Below, piece by piece: positions 1 through 9,881 of a stretch of DNA of 64,000 nucleotides. Position 1 is the first letter of the stretch, and the number at the start of each line of letters is the position of its first letter. Both the position numbers and the translations under genes were made by a program. The DNA is from Leuctra nigra (Eukaryota > Arthropoda > Insecta > Plecoptera > Leuctridae): contig OW203771.1 of assembly GCA_934045905.1 (NCBI GenBank), positions 2,604,001 through 2,668,000 on the forward strand, in the 5' to 3' direction. The notes under the pieces were generated by a model. That model was not told the DNA's origin, did no database searches, and saw only the letters and a program-made list of their open reading frames with translations.

Positions 1-135
1 GCTGGGCGAGGTGTGATGGAGTTAAGTCAAGAAGGAGCTGACAGTCTCGAGCACATCATGGCCAAGCGTCGCCAGAAGACTGAGAACATTCGAACACCAG
101 CTGAGTGAGGTGTGATGGAGTTAAGTCAAGGAGGA
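1..135 (+). repeat. 99-bp ICL2 coding repeat, gene A (two units visible)
   Basis: Two units of the 33-codon repeat (core DSLEHIMAKRRQKTEN) at the left window edge, the first cut by the edge. The second unit holds the TGA stop at 106-108. The array continues into the loop segment ending LDLEMERRLKECIQHHQ. Copy number to the left is unknown. Confidence 0.85.
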
Positions 136-893
136 ACACATTCAACTGTCAATGTCCCATCTGACTTGGAAAAAGGAATTCAGGAACTACAGGTATTTGT
201 AAATCGTGCAATCAAATGCAGAGTCAAAGATGAAGAGAAGCGTGAGCTTGACTTGGAGATGGAGAGACGTCTGAAGGAATGCATCCAGCATCATCAGGCG
301 CTTATCAGGTAAGGTTTTATCTTGCATAGTCCAGGATACTGGGTTAGTTTATTTCAATTGGCATTACAGGACTTGCAGTCCTACTGCCGCCTCAACAATT
401 ACTCCATTTGACGATGCGCCATTATACAAGAGGTCAAGTTTGTTGAGGATTCGTAACTCATGATTTCAAACGTGTAAGCTCTCTGCGCCCTGCCGGCTTA
501 ACGTCCCATCCCAAGGACGGTGTAACGCCAGTCGCGAGACTGGATAAAAGGTGGAGAGGGTCGTTACTTTAAATCCCCCCCCCCCCAGTCTCTCTGGCCC
601 AACGGCAGCAACTTGCAAGCCAGAGTTGAACACACCCACCCTGACCACGCTCAAACCTCGGTGATCTGACGAGAACAGAGGTATCCAATACACCAGCCGT
701 TATTTGTTTGTTTCAGAATGTGCCAAAAAGGAAATGAAATTCTACATCCAAACCTAACGTCCGGACTTGTGTATGCAATTGTGTCATTTTCATTGACGGT
801 TTTTTGTGCAACAGTGGTTAGTACATTTACATTATGATAGAAATATTTTTGGTGCATAATTTGGTTTTGACCTAGAAAATGAATGTTACAGGC

Positions 894-1147
894 CAACGTC
901 TATACAATACTCTCTTCTAAAGGTTGAGCCGATCGAGGGATTTCAGTGTTCGGAAGTATTCGGCTTTGTCCTACTCCGTGACGTCATGGAGTAGGACATT
1001 TCTATCTAAATCACATGTCAGCGCATACAGACTATCAAGCAGTTGCCAGCTGTGTTGACGTCACGAAGTGGGAAAAGCCGAATACTTCCGAGTACTGAAA
1101 TCCCTCGCGCGGCTCAACCTTTAGAAGAGAGTATTGTATAGACGTTA
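894..1147. mobile_element. Palindromic MITE inserted at exon 5 splice acceptor of gene A
   Basis: A 254-bp element with inverted arms (AACGTCTATACAATACTCTC at the left, its complement at the right), each about 70 bp. It is flanked by an exact 9-bp duplication GTTACAGGC at 885-893 and 1148-1156. The duplicated bases are the intron 5'-exon 5 acceptor itself (TTACAG|GC). A 9-bp duplication fits MULE-type elements, an 8-bp reading fits hAT; no transposase is present. Confidence 0.85.
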
Positions 1148-1404
1148 GTTACAGGCTACTTCAAATGACATCATAGCATACATCATGCTTTGTATGACAA
1201 TGATGGGTGCCTTTACCTCTGGATTCTATTGCTATTTATGCAACCAGCTCGCAGATAAGGTACCTAATCAATCTTGATGTTTTATATTCATTGCTCGCGT
1301 ATGGTACCGGTTACTAACCGGTAGGTGACCGGTAGGTGAGTTGGTAGTGACGGTAGGTGGGACGGTAGGTGAGTTGGTAGTGGTACCAACTCACTATAGT
1401 TGAG

Positions 1405-1897
1405 GGATCTGCGTTGTGACTGGTTCGAATTTTCGGAAAGCTTCAAGCGATCAATGCGGATCATGATGTCGATGGCTAATCAACCTGTTGTCCCGTGTTA
1501 CAAAGTGAAGCAGTGAGGGAGGCTGTCTACGGTTGTGATTGGTTCGAAACGTCCAGCAGTTTCAAGCGATCTATGCGGATCATGATGTCGATGGCTAATC
1601 AACCTGTTGTCCCGTGTTACAGAGTGAAGCAGTGAGGGAGGCTGTCTACAGTTGTGATTGGTTCGAAGCGTCCAGCAGTTTCAAGCGATCTATGCGGATC
1701 ATGATGTCGATGTCTAATCAACCTGTTGTCCCGTGTTACAAAGTGAAGCAGTGAGGGAGGCTGTCTACGGTTGTGATTGGTTCGAAGCGTCCAGCAGTTT
1801 CAAGCGATCTATGCGGATCATGATGTCGATGGCTAATCAACCACTGCAAGTTAACGTCGCAGGTTTCGTGCCAGTTTCTTTGGAAACATATAGAGAC
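1405..1897 (+). repeat. 119-bp intron/exon 6 junction array, gene A
   Basis: A partial unit from about 1405 is followed by unit starts at 1504, 1623 and 1742, each 119 bp apart. Each unit is the start of receptor exon 6 plus about 19 nt of intron end (..GTTGTCCCGTGTTACAG). Acceptors of the 1504 and 1742 copies have changed CAG to CAA; only the 1623 copy keeps it. The final copy runs on to a donor (GAC|GTAAAT) at 1898. Confidence 0.85.
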
Positions 1898-2227
1898 GTA
1901 AATATTTTTATAAAAATAGTAGTACCTACCTAGTATTTTTATATTGGCTTTACTTTTAAATGTTCAGATTATTTCTTGTTTCAACGATTTCAATTTTAAT
2001 TAATAGCTATGCGTAGGTATACCCATTTAGCGTAAATTCTACGTCAGATCCAGTATAATAAAATAAGTTAACAACTCGATAAGAGAAAATAGAATACTAA
2101 CATTATAATTAGTAGAGAACTGCACCCCAGTGCAATACCTTTTACATTGACATTGCAATGTCTTACATTTAAAACTTTTTGTGTATACACAATCATTTAA
2201 TTGAGCTAATGTTATAACCCTGAGGAT

Positions 2228-2735
2228 TGAGCTAATTGAAGCGTCTCACTTGAAACTTATGGCTCGAATATCTGTTTTATCTGTCTGTGCATCTGGCGTC
2301 TTCAGCCAAACGAAGTAACGAATCAGGCCAATTTGATTCACAAAACTTTTATTACTTTTCTGGTTGGTGTCATAATGATTTTCAGCAAGATCGGTCCAAT
2401 AGTTTCTTCAAACTTGATGTGTAGTTTATACTCTTGGCAACGGGTATTTTTGAAACTCTGTGTGTCAATAAAACTACAATCGTTTGACCGATCATCACCA
2501 CATTTTGCATGGTCATTAGGACCAGCATTATTAGTTTTTTGACACTCTCAGACAAACTTGTAATGAACTTCAAGAGCTATAATTTCAAAACAATTATAAT
2601 AAGTAAAATATCAATGTCAAAATGAACCTTTCAAAGATTTTTTTATTAATTCTTTTGATCAAGGACAGTAGATGAACAAACTTCACACTAATTCGCATTC
2701 AATACGAGGGCTGGCTTATTAACGCGTTACACAGA
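2228..2735 (+). mobile_element. Diverged Helitron-like fragment in intron 6 of gene A
   Basis: Shares with the copies at 5460-6000 and 49985-51904 the blocks CTTATGGCTC, CAAACGAAGTAAC, TCAGCAAGATCGGTC and the terminal AACGCGTTACACAGAGCGTTTT at its right end. No open reading frame. Confidence 0.55.
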
Positions 2736-3279
2736 GCGTTTTAACTAATATTAGGTATGTAGTACATTAGTGAATTTGTATGGATCGAAAATGTGAAGTC
2801 GTTCAGTTTTAAACAATGTGAATGCATTGATACAAATTTAAATTGGCGTGTTTGAAAGTTCATTCCCCAATGTTCAGTGTTTGGTAACAGTTGGTCATTG
2901 TTCACAGGTTGTGAATACTGCGCACAGTTTCTACTCCGTGCTTTCGAAGTTCATGGGTCCGTCCTCGAAATCATGATGTGTGATTCCGAATCCAAAACAA
3001 GACGTCGCATCAACAATAAACTAACATCAACATTATCTTCGATTACATTTGGCAGCATCACTTTTGACCTCGAATCACTAACCGTGGGCGAAAAACTGCA
3101 CCTAGATCTCTCTCTTTTTTATCAGCATTGAGTTTTCATTAGTTTATAACATCAGAGTTTCAATTTAGGTGTCCCAAATTGGTTTTTTTTGCATAGGAAC
3201 AATAAAGAAACGTTAGCAAAATAACTCATAATATGATGTCCATTAAACAAAGAATTTCATTAAATGTACTAGTTTTTAT

Positions 3280-3600
3280 ACAGAAGGTTGTTAAATGTTT
3301 AATGCCAGATTATCTTTTAGAATATATGAACGATGTTGTTCATAGTGTTGTTTATAATACTAGGTCATCAAATAACATATCAATATCTAGAAAATAACAA
3401 GTCAAGGACACAAAAATCTGTATTTTATAGTGCTATTCAACTTTATAATAGATTAGGTAGAAAGGTAAAAGAAGAAGAAAATATTGAAATGTTTAAAATT
3501 GTATGTACTTCATTTGTTTATAATGAATTTCCTGTTGTGTAAATGTATATTGTAATGAAAAATAGCTTACAAGCTAAATAAATAAATGAATAAAAATAAA
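3280..3600 (+). pseudogene. 3' end of a non-LTR retrotransposon (LINE) reverse transcriptase ORF
   Basis: Translation reads PDYLLEYMNDVVHSVVYNTR and then, after a frameshift near 3395, QKSVFYSAIQLYNRLGRKVK and a stop at 3540-3542. The pattern (..YNTR..N.I.I.....Q.S.FY.A..LYN.L...) is the usual C-terminal tail of insect LINE polymerases. It is followed by an A-rich TAAATAAATAAA tail at 3574-3604. Fragment only, broken by the frameshift. Confidence 0.6.
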
Positions 3601-3604
3601 TAAA

Positions 3605-4177
3605 TATACTATTATGCTTGGAATGTCATAACACTTTAGTGCCAAACGAAAGTTTTCGTTGTAACCACTTCGAAAGCGGTATTTTTTTTCTTTAAACGAT
3701 TAATCATGAATTCAATATAATGAAAATTAAGGTAGAGATAAATAAAACAAAATATTAATTGACATTAAAAAATAATCCGTGTCCAGACCATTTACCCTAC
3801 ATCATGAAAACATCGTTGAAATCGTAAAATTCAACACTTAAAAGTGATGATATTAAAAAATGGGCAAAGTTCAACATTCATTTTTAAATGATAAAAACAA
3901 AATATTGTAACTCGTAGACTAAAAGCTGCATTTTTAACGAAGTGATTTTGTTAACACTTCTCTTCGATGCGCCAAGTAATATTCTGCGAGATAAATAGCA
4001 ATTTATCACCAATATAAACATAATTGTCTGTAAATTCCTGTCAATCTCAATATTAATTCTAGTGAGAAGTTCACTACAATAGATCTTCACGATTTATTTT
4101 ACATATTTTAAAACGCAACTGATATTTAAACTGCAAAAATCAATTTAACCCAACTGTTATTTACTATAAACACAAAT
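3605..4177. other. AT-rich stretch, no gene seen
   Basis: No coding signal. Short diverged pieces near 3840-3960 resemble the fold-back family (GTGATGATATTAAAAAATGGGCAAAG). Confidence 0.5.
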
Positions 4178-4922
4178 TAAGGGTACAGGGAAAGAACGTA
4201 TGGAAAGAAAGATTCGTATGAAATTGAGATAAACGAAGTTATATTTCAATTGCGTTTTCAAGACTTAGTGGCAATATTTTCTAAGAAACGAGGGTATATT
4301 ATGAAAGCTCATAAAAATCGCTGCTAGATTACAAATTAAGGTAGAACCACCATAACCTCAATGTTTCCGATTTACTTGAAATTTTGGTGACTTATTGATA
4401 ATCATGCAATACACAATCCATGAAAAAATGAAACACTTCTCGTGTCCAGTTTCTGAGATAAATTGATTTGTCTCCCCCATGTTATCTTATGGCGGAAAAA
4501 GAAAATCGTGTAATTTTTAGGCTAAAATGAAGATCTATTTTTTGTCTCGATAGATTTGAGCAAAAAACTTTTTTTATGGTAGACATATGGACATACTATC
4601 AGGAAAAAAATTGAAAACAATACCAACGTGTGCTATTTTTAAAGTTATAAACCAAATTCGAAATGATTTTCCTATACCTCCCATGTTAAAGTTTTGTTCA
4701 TCCTCTGATAACATAAAATTGAAAACTCATTGTTGGACTGGAGTTGCAATTTACAGAACATTAAATGAGTCTGCTGTACTTAAATATAGTTGAAATGTAG
4801 GAAAACGTATTTTGAACTTGTAATTTCAAGATTTTTTTTTGTATATGTCGATCGATTGCTCCCCCTTAAACTTTTTTTCTTCAAAAAATGACTTATATAG
4901 CGTTCCTTTCCTGTACCCTTTA
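4178..4922. mobile_element. MITE with AAGGGTACAGG ends
   Basis: Terminal inverted repeats TTAAGGGTACAGGGAAAG at the left and the complement of AAAGGGTACAGGAAAGGAAC at the right. A shorter relative at 47551-47779 has the same ends and shares internal sequence in opposite orientation. No transposase ORF. Confidence 0.7.
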
Positions 4923-5100
4923 AATTATCATAGGCAAGACATCCGCACAGCTTTGATCATGAAGTACAATTAATCTTCTGTGTGCCATCTTCCTTCATAT
5001 AGGTACCAAATAAAAGATCACATGGGAGATGAAGGAGGTATTTAACTGCCATTTGGACATTCTGTAGGTTTTTAGCCGTGCGGGAGTATTTCGTCTATAA

Positions 5101-5200
5101 TTACCGTGATTATTCAGGAATTATTAACGGAATTTCGGGTAGATCATGGTAAGGTCCGTGCTCGCTTATCAACGCGTTACACCGAGCGTTTTCCTAGTAA
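5101..5200 (+). mobile_element. Helitron-like 3' terminus fragment
   Basis: Contains the family end GCTCGCTTATCAACGCGTTA then CACCGAGCGTTTTCCTAG at about 5162-5199: a CGCTCG/CGAGCG stem-loop followed by CTAG. Confidence 0.5.
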
Positions 5201-5459
5201 CCATTCATCCGTCGCAGAAAGCATAGTTGCACAACAGTGTGACGTTAAACGGTGTAAAAAGGATGAAAAAGTCATCAACCATTTGAGCACATTGGATTTG
5301 ATATGGAGAGTATGCCACGGCGTTTACGACTCCGTGTGTATTAGGAAGTTCGTTTCGTTTCGAATTTTATATTTCCATCGGTTTTAAATTTGTAAATTCT
5401 ACGCTAAGTGCATCAATTGCCATGGTAGTTAAAAATTAAACATGTTTGTGCCTAAATAT

Positions 5460-5996
5460 GGTACCTACTCAAATTTATGGCTCAAATCTATGCTTTTTTA
5501 TTTTGTATGTCGTTTATCGTCGTTTGTGCTTTAGGCGTCTCCTGCCAAACGAAGTAACCGATCAGACCAATTTTCTACCAAATCATATATTACTATTATG
5601 GCTGTGGTCAAAATGATTTTCAGCAAGTTCGGTCCATTGGTTTGATCGGAAACTGGAAAGAATGAAAGAAACTCTGTGTGTCAATATAATTGCAATCGTT
5701 TGACCGATTATTACCAAATTTTGCATGGTCACTGGGAGCAGCATTTGATATAAGTACTATTTTCAAACTCTCAGACAAACCTGTAGTATTGAACTTCAAG
5801 AGTTATACTTCAAAAGGATCATAATCAGTAAAATGTCAATGTCAAAATAAACCTATAAAATAATTTGTTTTCTCGGCTTCTTTGACAAATTCATTAGATC
5901 AAGGACTGTAGAGGAACACATTTCACATTAATTCACATTCAATACTGTTCAGTACTTTTGCTTGCTTATCAACGCGTTACACCGAGCGTCTTCCCA
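5460..5996 (+). mobile_element. Helitron-like element copy
   Basis: Collinear with 2228-2735: TTTATGGCTCAAATCTATG near the start, CAAACGAAGTAACCGATCAG, TTCAGCAAGTTCGGTCCATT, and terminal AACGCGTTACACCGAGCGTC at the right. No coding capacity. Confidence 0.55.
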
Positions 5997-6184
5997 GTTT
6001 GTAAATACCTATAGTTTGTAATAAATGCATAAGAATGGTGCCATCGATAAAGTATACTTTCACTTCACATTGTACTATATTTAACTATCCGGCTATCTCG
6101 AGTATCTCGATCAGTCTGCATAGGTAATGCAGGCATAACACAATGTTACTCTTATCAAAGCCGTATTGTACACAATCTCCCTGT

Positions 6185-6420
6185 TAAGAGGGCTGAGTAG
6201 TGAGCGTGGCCTTGAATAGTTTTTTAATCGATTTTTATTAATATCTTTTACCAATGTAATTGTTAACAAAATAGGGCTTTTGCGAGTATTCAAAACAGCT
6301 CAATGAAAATAATTTCATAGTTTGGAATAAGTTATTAGTTTTATTTTGCATGTTATTAGTGTTTGTTTTTGGTTTGTTTTTATTTAGTGCCATAATTTGA
6401 CTAATTTTTGGGCACTTAAT
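6185..6420 (+). repeat. Interspersed repeat, also at 36655-36900 and 52130-52300
   Basis: Shared blocks include CAATGTAATTGTTAACAAAA TAGGGCTTT and AACAGCTCAATGAAAATAAT TTCATAG. The 52130-52300 copy is in reverse orientation. Class unknown. From 6420 to 7390 I see GC-rich low-complexity sequence (6540-6700) and otherwise nothing recognisable. Confidence 0.5.
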
Positions 6421-7394
6421 ATCAATGGCCTCACCCTTGATGCGGAAGCAGTCAATGTCAAAAGTCAAAATGTGTCGCCATCTCAAATTAACGAGTTGGC
6501 CCCAAATAAGTGCAGTCCAGGGTCGACTTAGTCCCTTGCCCTCACCAAATTCGCGGACCCCTCGGGCCGGTCTCCCCCCTCGAGATGGTGATCCCCCTGA
6601 AATCGGGTCCCACCGGCCCAAAGCCTCCCCCCCCATTCTAAACTGGCTTTTCCACCAGTTTTAGACTCCCTCGGATCGGGGCCGAACCTCCCCATGTCCT
6701 CCACTTATGATCAACAAAGTAAATGTAAAAATTAAGTTCGCAATATAACCTCGTCGTATACTCGCCGTTAAACCATAATAATAATCTAATCAAGTCCCGA
6801 TTTAACTGCGATACATGTTACGTCATCACTGATTAGTTTTCTTTCAAAGCGTAATAAAACCTGTTTAACATTTCTTAGCTAATTAAATATTTAGACTAGA
6901 AACTGTTACATGAAACATATTCTACTAGTCGGGTTAAAATAATCCACATTAAATCGAGTGCATAAGTACAATTAAGTGTATCAAAGTGTATTGTAATGGA
7001 TTAAAGTGTATTAACGTGTATCGAAGTGTATTTATAAGCGATGTCTCGCCATCAAGTGACAACAATGATCCTGTTAATGCTGGCCTCCCACTTGCATATT
7101 GGTCAGTACCTAGGTATAGGTTAGAGTTGCAAAGTTTCAATGTCAGAATAACAAGTGATTCATTTCAATCTTCCAGCGAACTCAAGATGCTGTAGGAGAA
7201 GCCATTCGGGTGCACGCTATGGAGTAGGTTCTGATATTATTTGTATTAATATGGGTACTTTATAAAGTTAGTGCTGTATTTATTATAGCTTTTGTATTTT
7301 GCTTGTACCTACTACAATCTGGGCGATGTAATATCTCTAGCACACCAAAAAAATTCTCACACAAAAGGATAGGTAAAAAGGTAAAACAAAAAAA

Positions 7395-8340
7395 AATGTT
7401 TTAGAGGTCACATTATCGAAACTATTGAAGATAAGATTCTGAAATGTGTACACATATTAGAAAACATACAAAAATTTTATGTGTGCGAGTTTCAAAAACA
7501 TTACTATTCTAGGAAAAATGTTACAGCTGTACCTACAAATCTGGTTGTCAAAAAATTGATTATACGGAGCTCAAATAGCGCGCGTCGAGAAAACTTCCAA
7601 TGGCCGGGACGCTGTTTTTTAAAACTACGTACGATATCAAGCTGAAAATTTAGAATTATATTGAAAATATATTAAGACCGATTGTGTAAAAATGTCAATC
7701 AATTTGAATGAATGGAACGAAAATTATGGAATCTTGAAGTTAAGCGTAAAATCAGAATATGTAGATTATTTCAAAACTTTTCTTAAGCCCCATTTACACA
7801 GTGCAATTTCTTGAACAACTTCTGTGCTACAAAAGTTCTGCACATGTGCAGAGTCCCTTTATCATCTCAAAAGTGATACTGCGCACGAGCAGAACCTCTG
7901 TGGCACAGAAGTTGTTCAAGAAATTGCACCGTGTAAATGGGGCTTTACACACGTTATAAAAATGATTCTTTTCCCACTATTCTGTTTTTAAGCTCAATTT
8001 CAAGAATCAAAACTTTCGTTTCATATATTGATTTTGATTGAAATTTTTACACAATCGATCTTAATCTTTTTTGAATATGATTTGAAATTATCAGCTTGAT
8101 ATCATACGTAGTTTTGAAGAAACAGAGTCCAGGCCACTGTAAGTTTTTTAGACGCGCGCTATTTGAGCTCCGTATAATCAATTTTTTGACAACCAAATTT
8201 GAACAGCTGTAACTTTTTTCCTACAATAGTAATGTTTTTGAAACTTGCACATATTAAATTTTGGTATGTTTTTTAATATGTGTAAAAATTTCAGAATCCT
8301 ATCTATAATAGTGTATATATAGTGACCTCTCTATCAGGGG
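7395..8340. mobile_element. Palindromic element of the CCGGGTGGC family with a nested MITE
   Basis: Left arm (AGAGGTCACATTATCGAAAC..) and right arm (..GTGACCTCTCTATCAGG) are inverted copies and match the arms of the complete element at 40399-41218, including TTGATTATACGGAGCTCAAA. Its extreme ends have decayed. A second palindromic MITE is nested at 7779-7947, with arms TAAGCCCCATTTACACAGTG and the complement. Confidence 0.65.
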
Positions 8341-8397
8341 GATCGGCATTGTTGTAACAACTACTCTGATGCCCCCAACTGACAAGACACATTCCAG

Positions 8398-8615
8398 TGT
8401 GGCGACTGCTCCACCTCCTATTGCTGCAGCCGCGGTGCCTGCAACATCTTCTGCTGCAACTGCGGAGGGACATTAGTCACACCATGTGGCATACTCTACA
8501 TTCCAGTGTGGCGACTGCTCCACCTCCTATTGCTGCAGCCGCGGTGCCTGCAACATCTTCTGCTGCAACTGCGGAGGGACATTAGTCACACCATGTGGCA
8601 TACTCTACATTCCAG
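8398..8615 (+). repeat. Two extra copies of a 109-bp acceptor-spanning unit before the EF-hand exon
   Basis: Units start at 8398 and 8507, with the functional-looking copy at 8616. Each is 109 bp: the first coding bases TGTGGCGACTGCTCC.. plus about 40 nt of intron end ..GGCATACTCTACATTCCAG. 109 is not a multiple of 3, so only the last copy reads into the EF-hands. Same architecture as the receptor exon 6 arrays but unrelated sequence. Confidence 0.8.
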
Positions 8616-8912
8616 TGTGGCGACTGCTCCACGTCCTACTGCTGCAGCCGCGGTGCCTGCAACATCTTCTGCTGCAACTGCGGTGGGAAATGTCGCACGG
8701 GGATGTGCAGTGTCCACGCACGAGGCCTGATTGATGACGACACTGCTGACGTCATCATGGCCGACGCAGACAAGGACGGAGATGGAAGGCTCAGCTACGA
8801 GGAAGCGAGACGCTACTTGGGACGTGAAAACAACGTCACTGACGCAAGTCTACAGGAGCTGGATGTGAACGATGATCTTTTTATCACGAAAGATGAGATT
8901 GACCGGATATGA
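8616..8912 (+). CDS. Cysteine-rich EF-hand protein, last exon
   Basis: The exon opens after ATTCCAG and encodes a cysteine-dense stretch (CGDCSTSYCCSRGACN.FCCNCGGKC, residues 1-26) followed by two EF-hand-like loops: DADKDGDGRLSYEE, a canonical 12-residue calcium loop, and DVNDDLFITKDE, a shorter or degenerate one. Stop TGA at 8910-8912, AATAAA at 8937-8942. The in-frame ATG at 8595 lies in the repeated intronic part, so I do not treat it as a proven start; upstream exons, perhaps with a signal peptide, were not found. The cysteine spacing suggests disulphides and thus a secreted protein (inference). Not part of the receptor family; it lies between genes A and B. Confidence 0.65.
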   Translation, partial: CGDCSTSYCCSRGACNIFCCNCGGKCRTGMCSVHARGLIDDDTADVIMADADKDGDGRLSYEEARRYLGRENNVTDASLQELDVNDDLFITKDEIDRI

Positions 8913-9112
8913 TCGACGAATTTCGTAATTTCTCTGAATAAAAGTTCGAAATCATTTATTTGACATAAAATGTGGATCTATACTAGTAATGAAATTTTAT
9001 TTTACCTATTCTCTGTATCTCCAATCTAACTTAACTTTAAATTATACAATGCAATACAAATAACACGGTATTATGTTAAATAACATGGAATTTGGTAATA
9101 ATTTAATATAGC

Positions 9113-9454
9113 CATGGGCGTCCACAGGGGGGGCAAGGGGGGCGCTGGCCCCCCCCCCCCCCTGGATGTCAAAAAAACATACAATATTTCCAAAAAAACG
9201 AAAAAAATGATTTTCAAAGTGTCAAAAATAAAAATAAAAATGCCCTGCGGGGCAGGTTTGAACATGTCTCCCACCACCCCAAAGTGCCAAATTAAAAAAA
9301 AAAAAGAGTCTCAAAATTGATTTTAAAGTGTCCAAAAAACAAAAGACGCCCTGCGGGGCAGGGTGAGGGGCGCACCCCCGCACCCCCTTTAAACCGTCAA
9401 ATATTGTTCTCCTTGCCTTGCCCCCACCTGGCAGAAATCCTGCGGACGCCCATG
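9113..9454. mobile_element. Short element with CATGGGCGTCCRCAGG ends
   Basis: Inverted ends CATGGGCGTCCACAGG (9113) and CCTGCGGACGCCCATG (to 9454). Inside are GCCCTGCGGGGCAGG motifs at about 9242 and 9349 and homopolymer G/C runs. A related end appears at 63540. Confidence 0.6.
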
Positions 9455-9666
9455 TATATGCACCAGAGTTCATAAATCAATTATCTGCTTATCAGTTGAA
9501 ATGGTGAGTGATTATACGAAGATAACCATGTAGGTGTTATCATTTTCTAGAAATTATCTAATTATATATTATTGTCAACAGAATTGTTGACACATAGAAC
9601 ATTTTCGTCAATATCAATGGGGATAGTTTTCTATCAAAGTGTCGAGTTTGAGGTCTTATAATTCGA

Positions 9667-9776
9667 GTGTGGGATTGAAACATATGTCAATTGTTTCGAA
9701 ACCGCCTCCAGCAGTATTACGTGTCTTTGAAAACAATATCAATAAAATATTCATTTGAACACAGGTTCTAAACACA
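9667..9776 (+). promoter_or_regulatory. Shared upstream block, gene B
   Basis: GTGTGGGATTGAAACATATG ... TTTGAAAACAATATCAATAA AATATTCA ... AACACAGGTTCTAAA, 215 bp before the ATG. The same ordered motifs occur upstream of C, D, E, F and the orphan exon, so this is a candidate core promoter or enhancer of the cluster. Confidence 0.55.
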
Positions 9777-9881
9777 CTCTAACATGATTTGGATTACTTT
9801 AAAACTTGTTTGTGGTCTAAGTTGTATTGACGTGTAGAGTTTTCTTTTCCAATCGCCAGCAAAGTCACAAGTGAAGAAGAA

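Larger units (their letters stand above)
1..2976 (+). pseudogene. Odorant receptor gene A, 3' part, probably a pseudogene
   Basis: Partial 7tm_6 odorant receptor; the 5' exons lie before the window. Visible exons by homology to B-F: exon 3 tail 1-308 (donor GTAAGG), exon 4 717-816 (TM5, PNLTSGLVYAIVSFSLTVF), exon 5 1155-1259 (TM6), exon 6 last copy 1742-1897, exon 7 2908-2976 (VVNTAHSFYSVLSKF, stop TGA). Defects seen: in the second 99-bp repeat unit the arginine codon CGA of all paralogs is TGA (106-108), an in-frame stop in ICL2. The last exon 6 copy has lost its AG acceptor (TTACAA for TTACAG at 1736-1741), while the intact acceptor at 1621-1622 leads into a frameshifted copy. Exon 4 is also the most diverged in the cluster. 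A 254-bp MITE sits exactly at the exon 5 acceptor. Inference: non-functional. Sequencing error at the TGA alone would not rescue exon 6. Confidence 0.8.

Noticed and set aside
7062..7110. Signal-peptide exon (MILLMLASHLHI) for the EF-hand gene
   Set aside because: A donor-like GTCAGT follows, but its phase does not match the exon at 8616, and 1.5 kb of transposon lies between.
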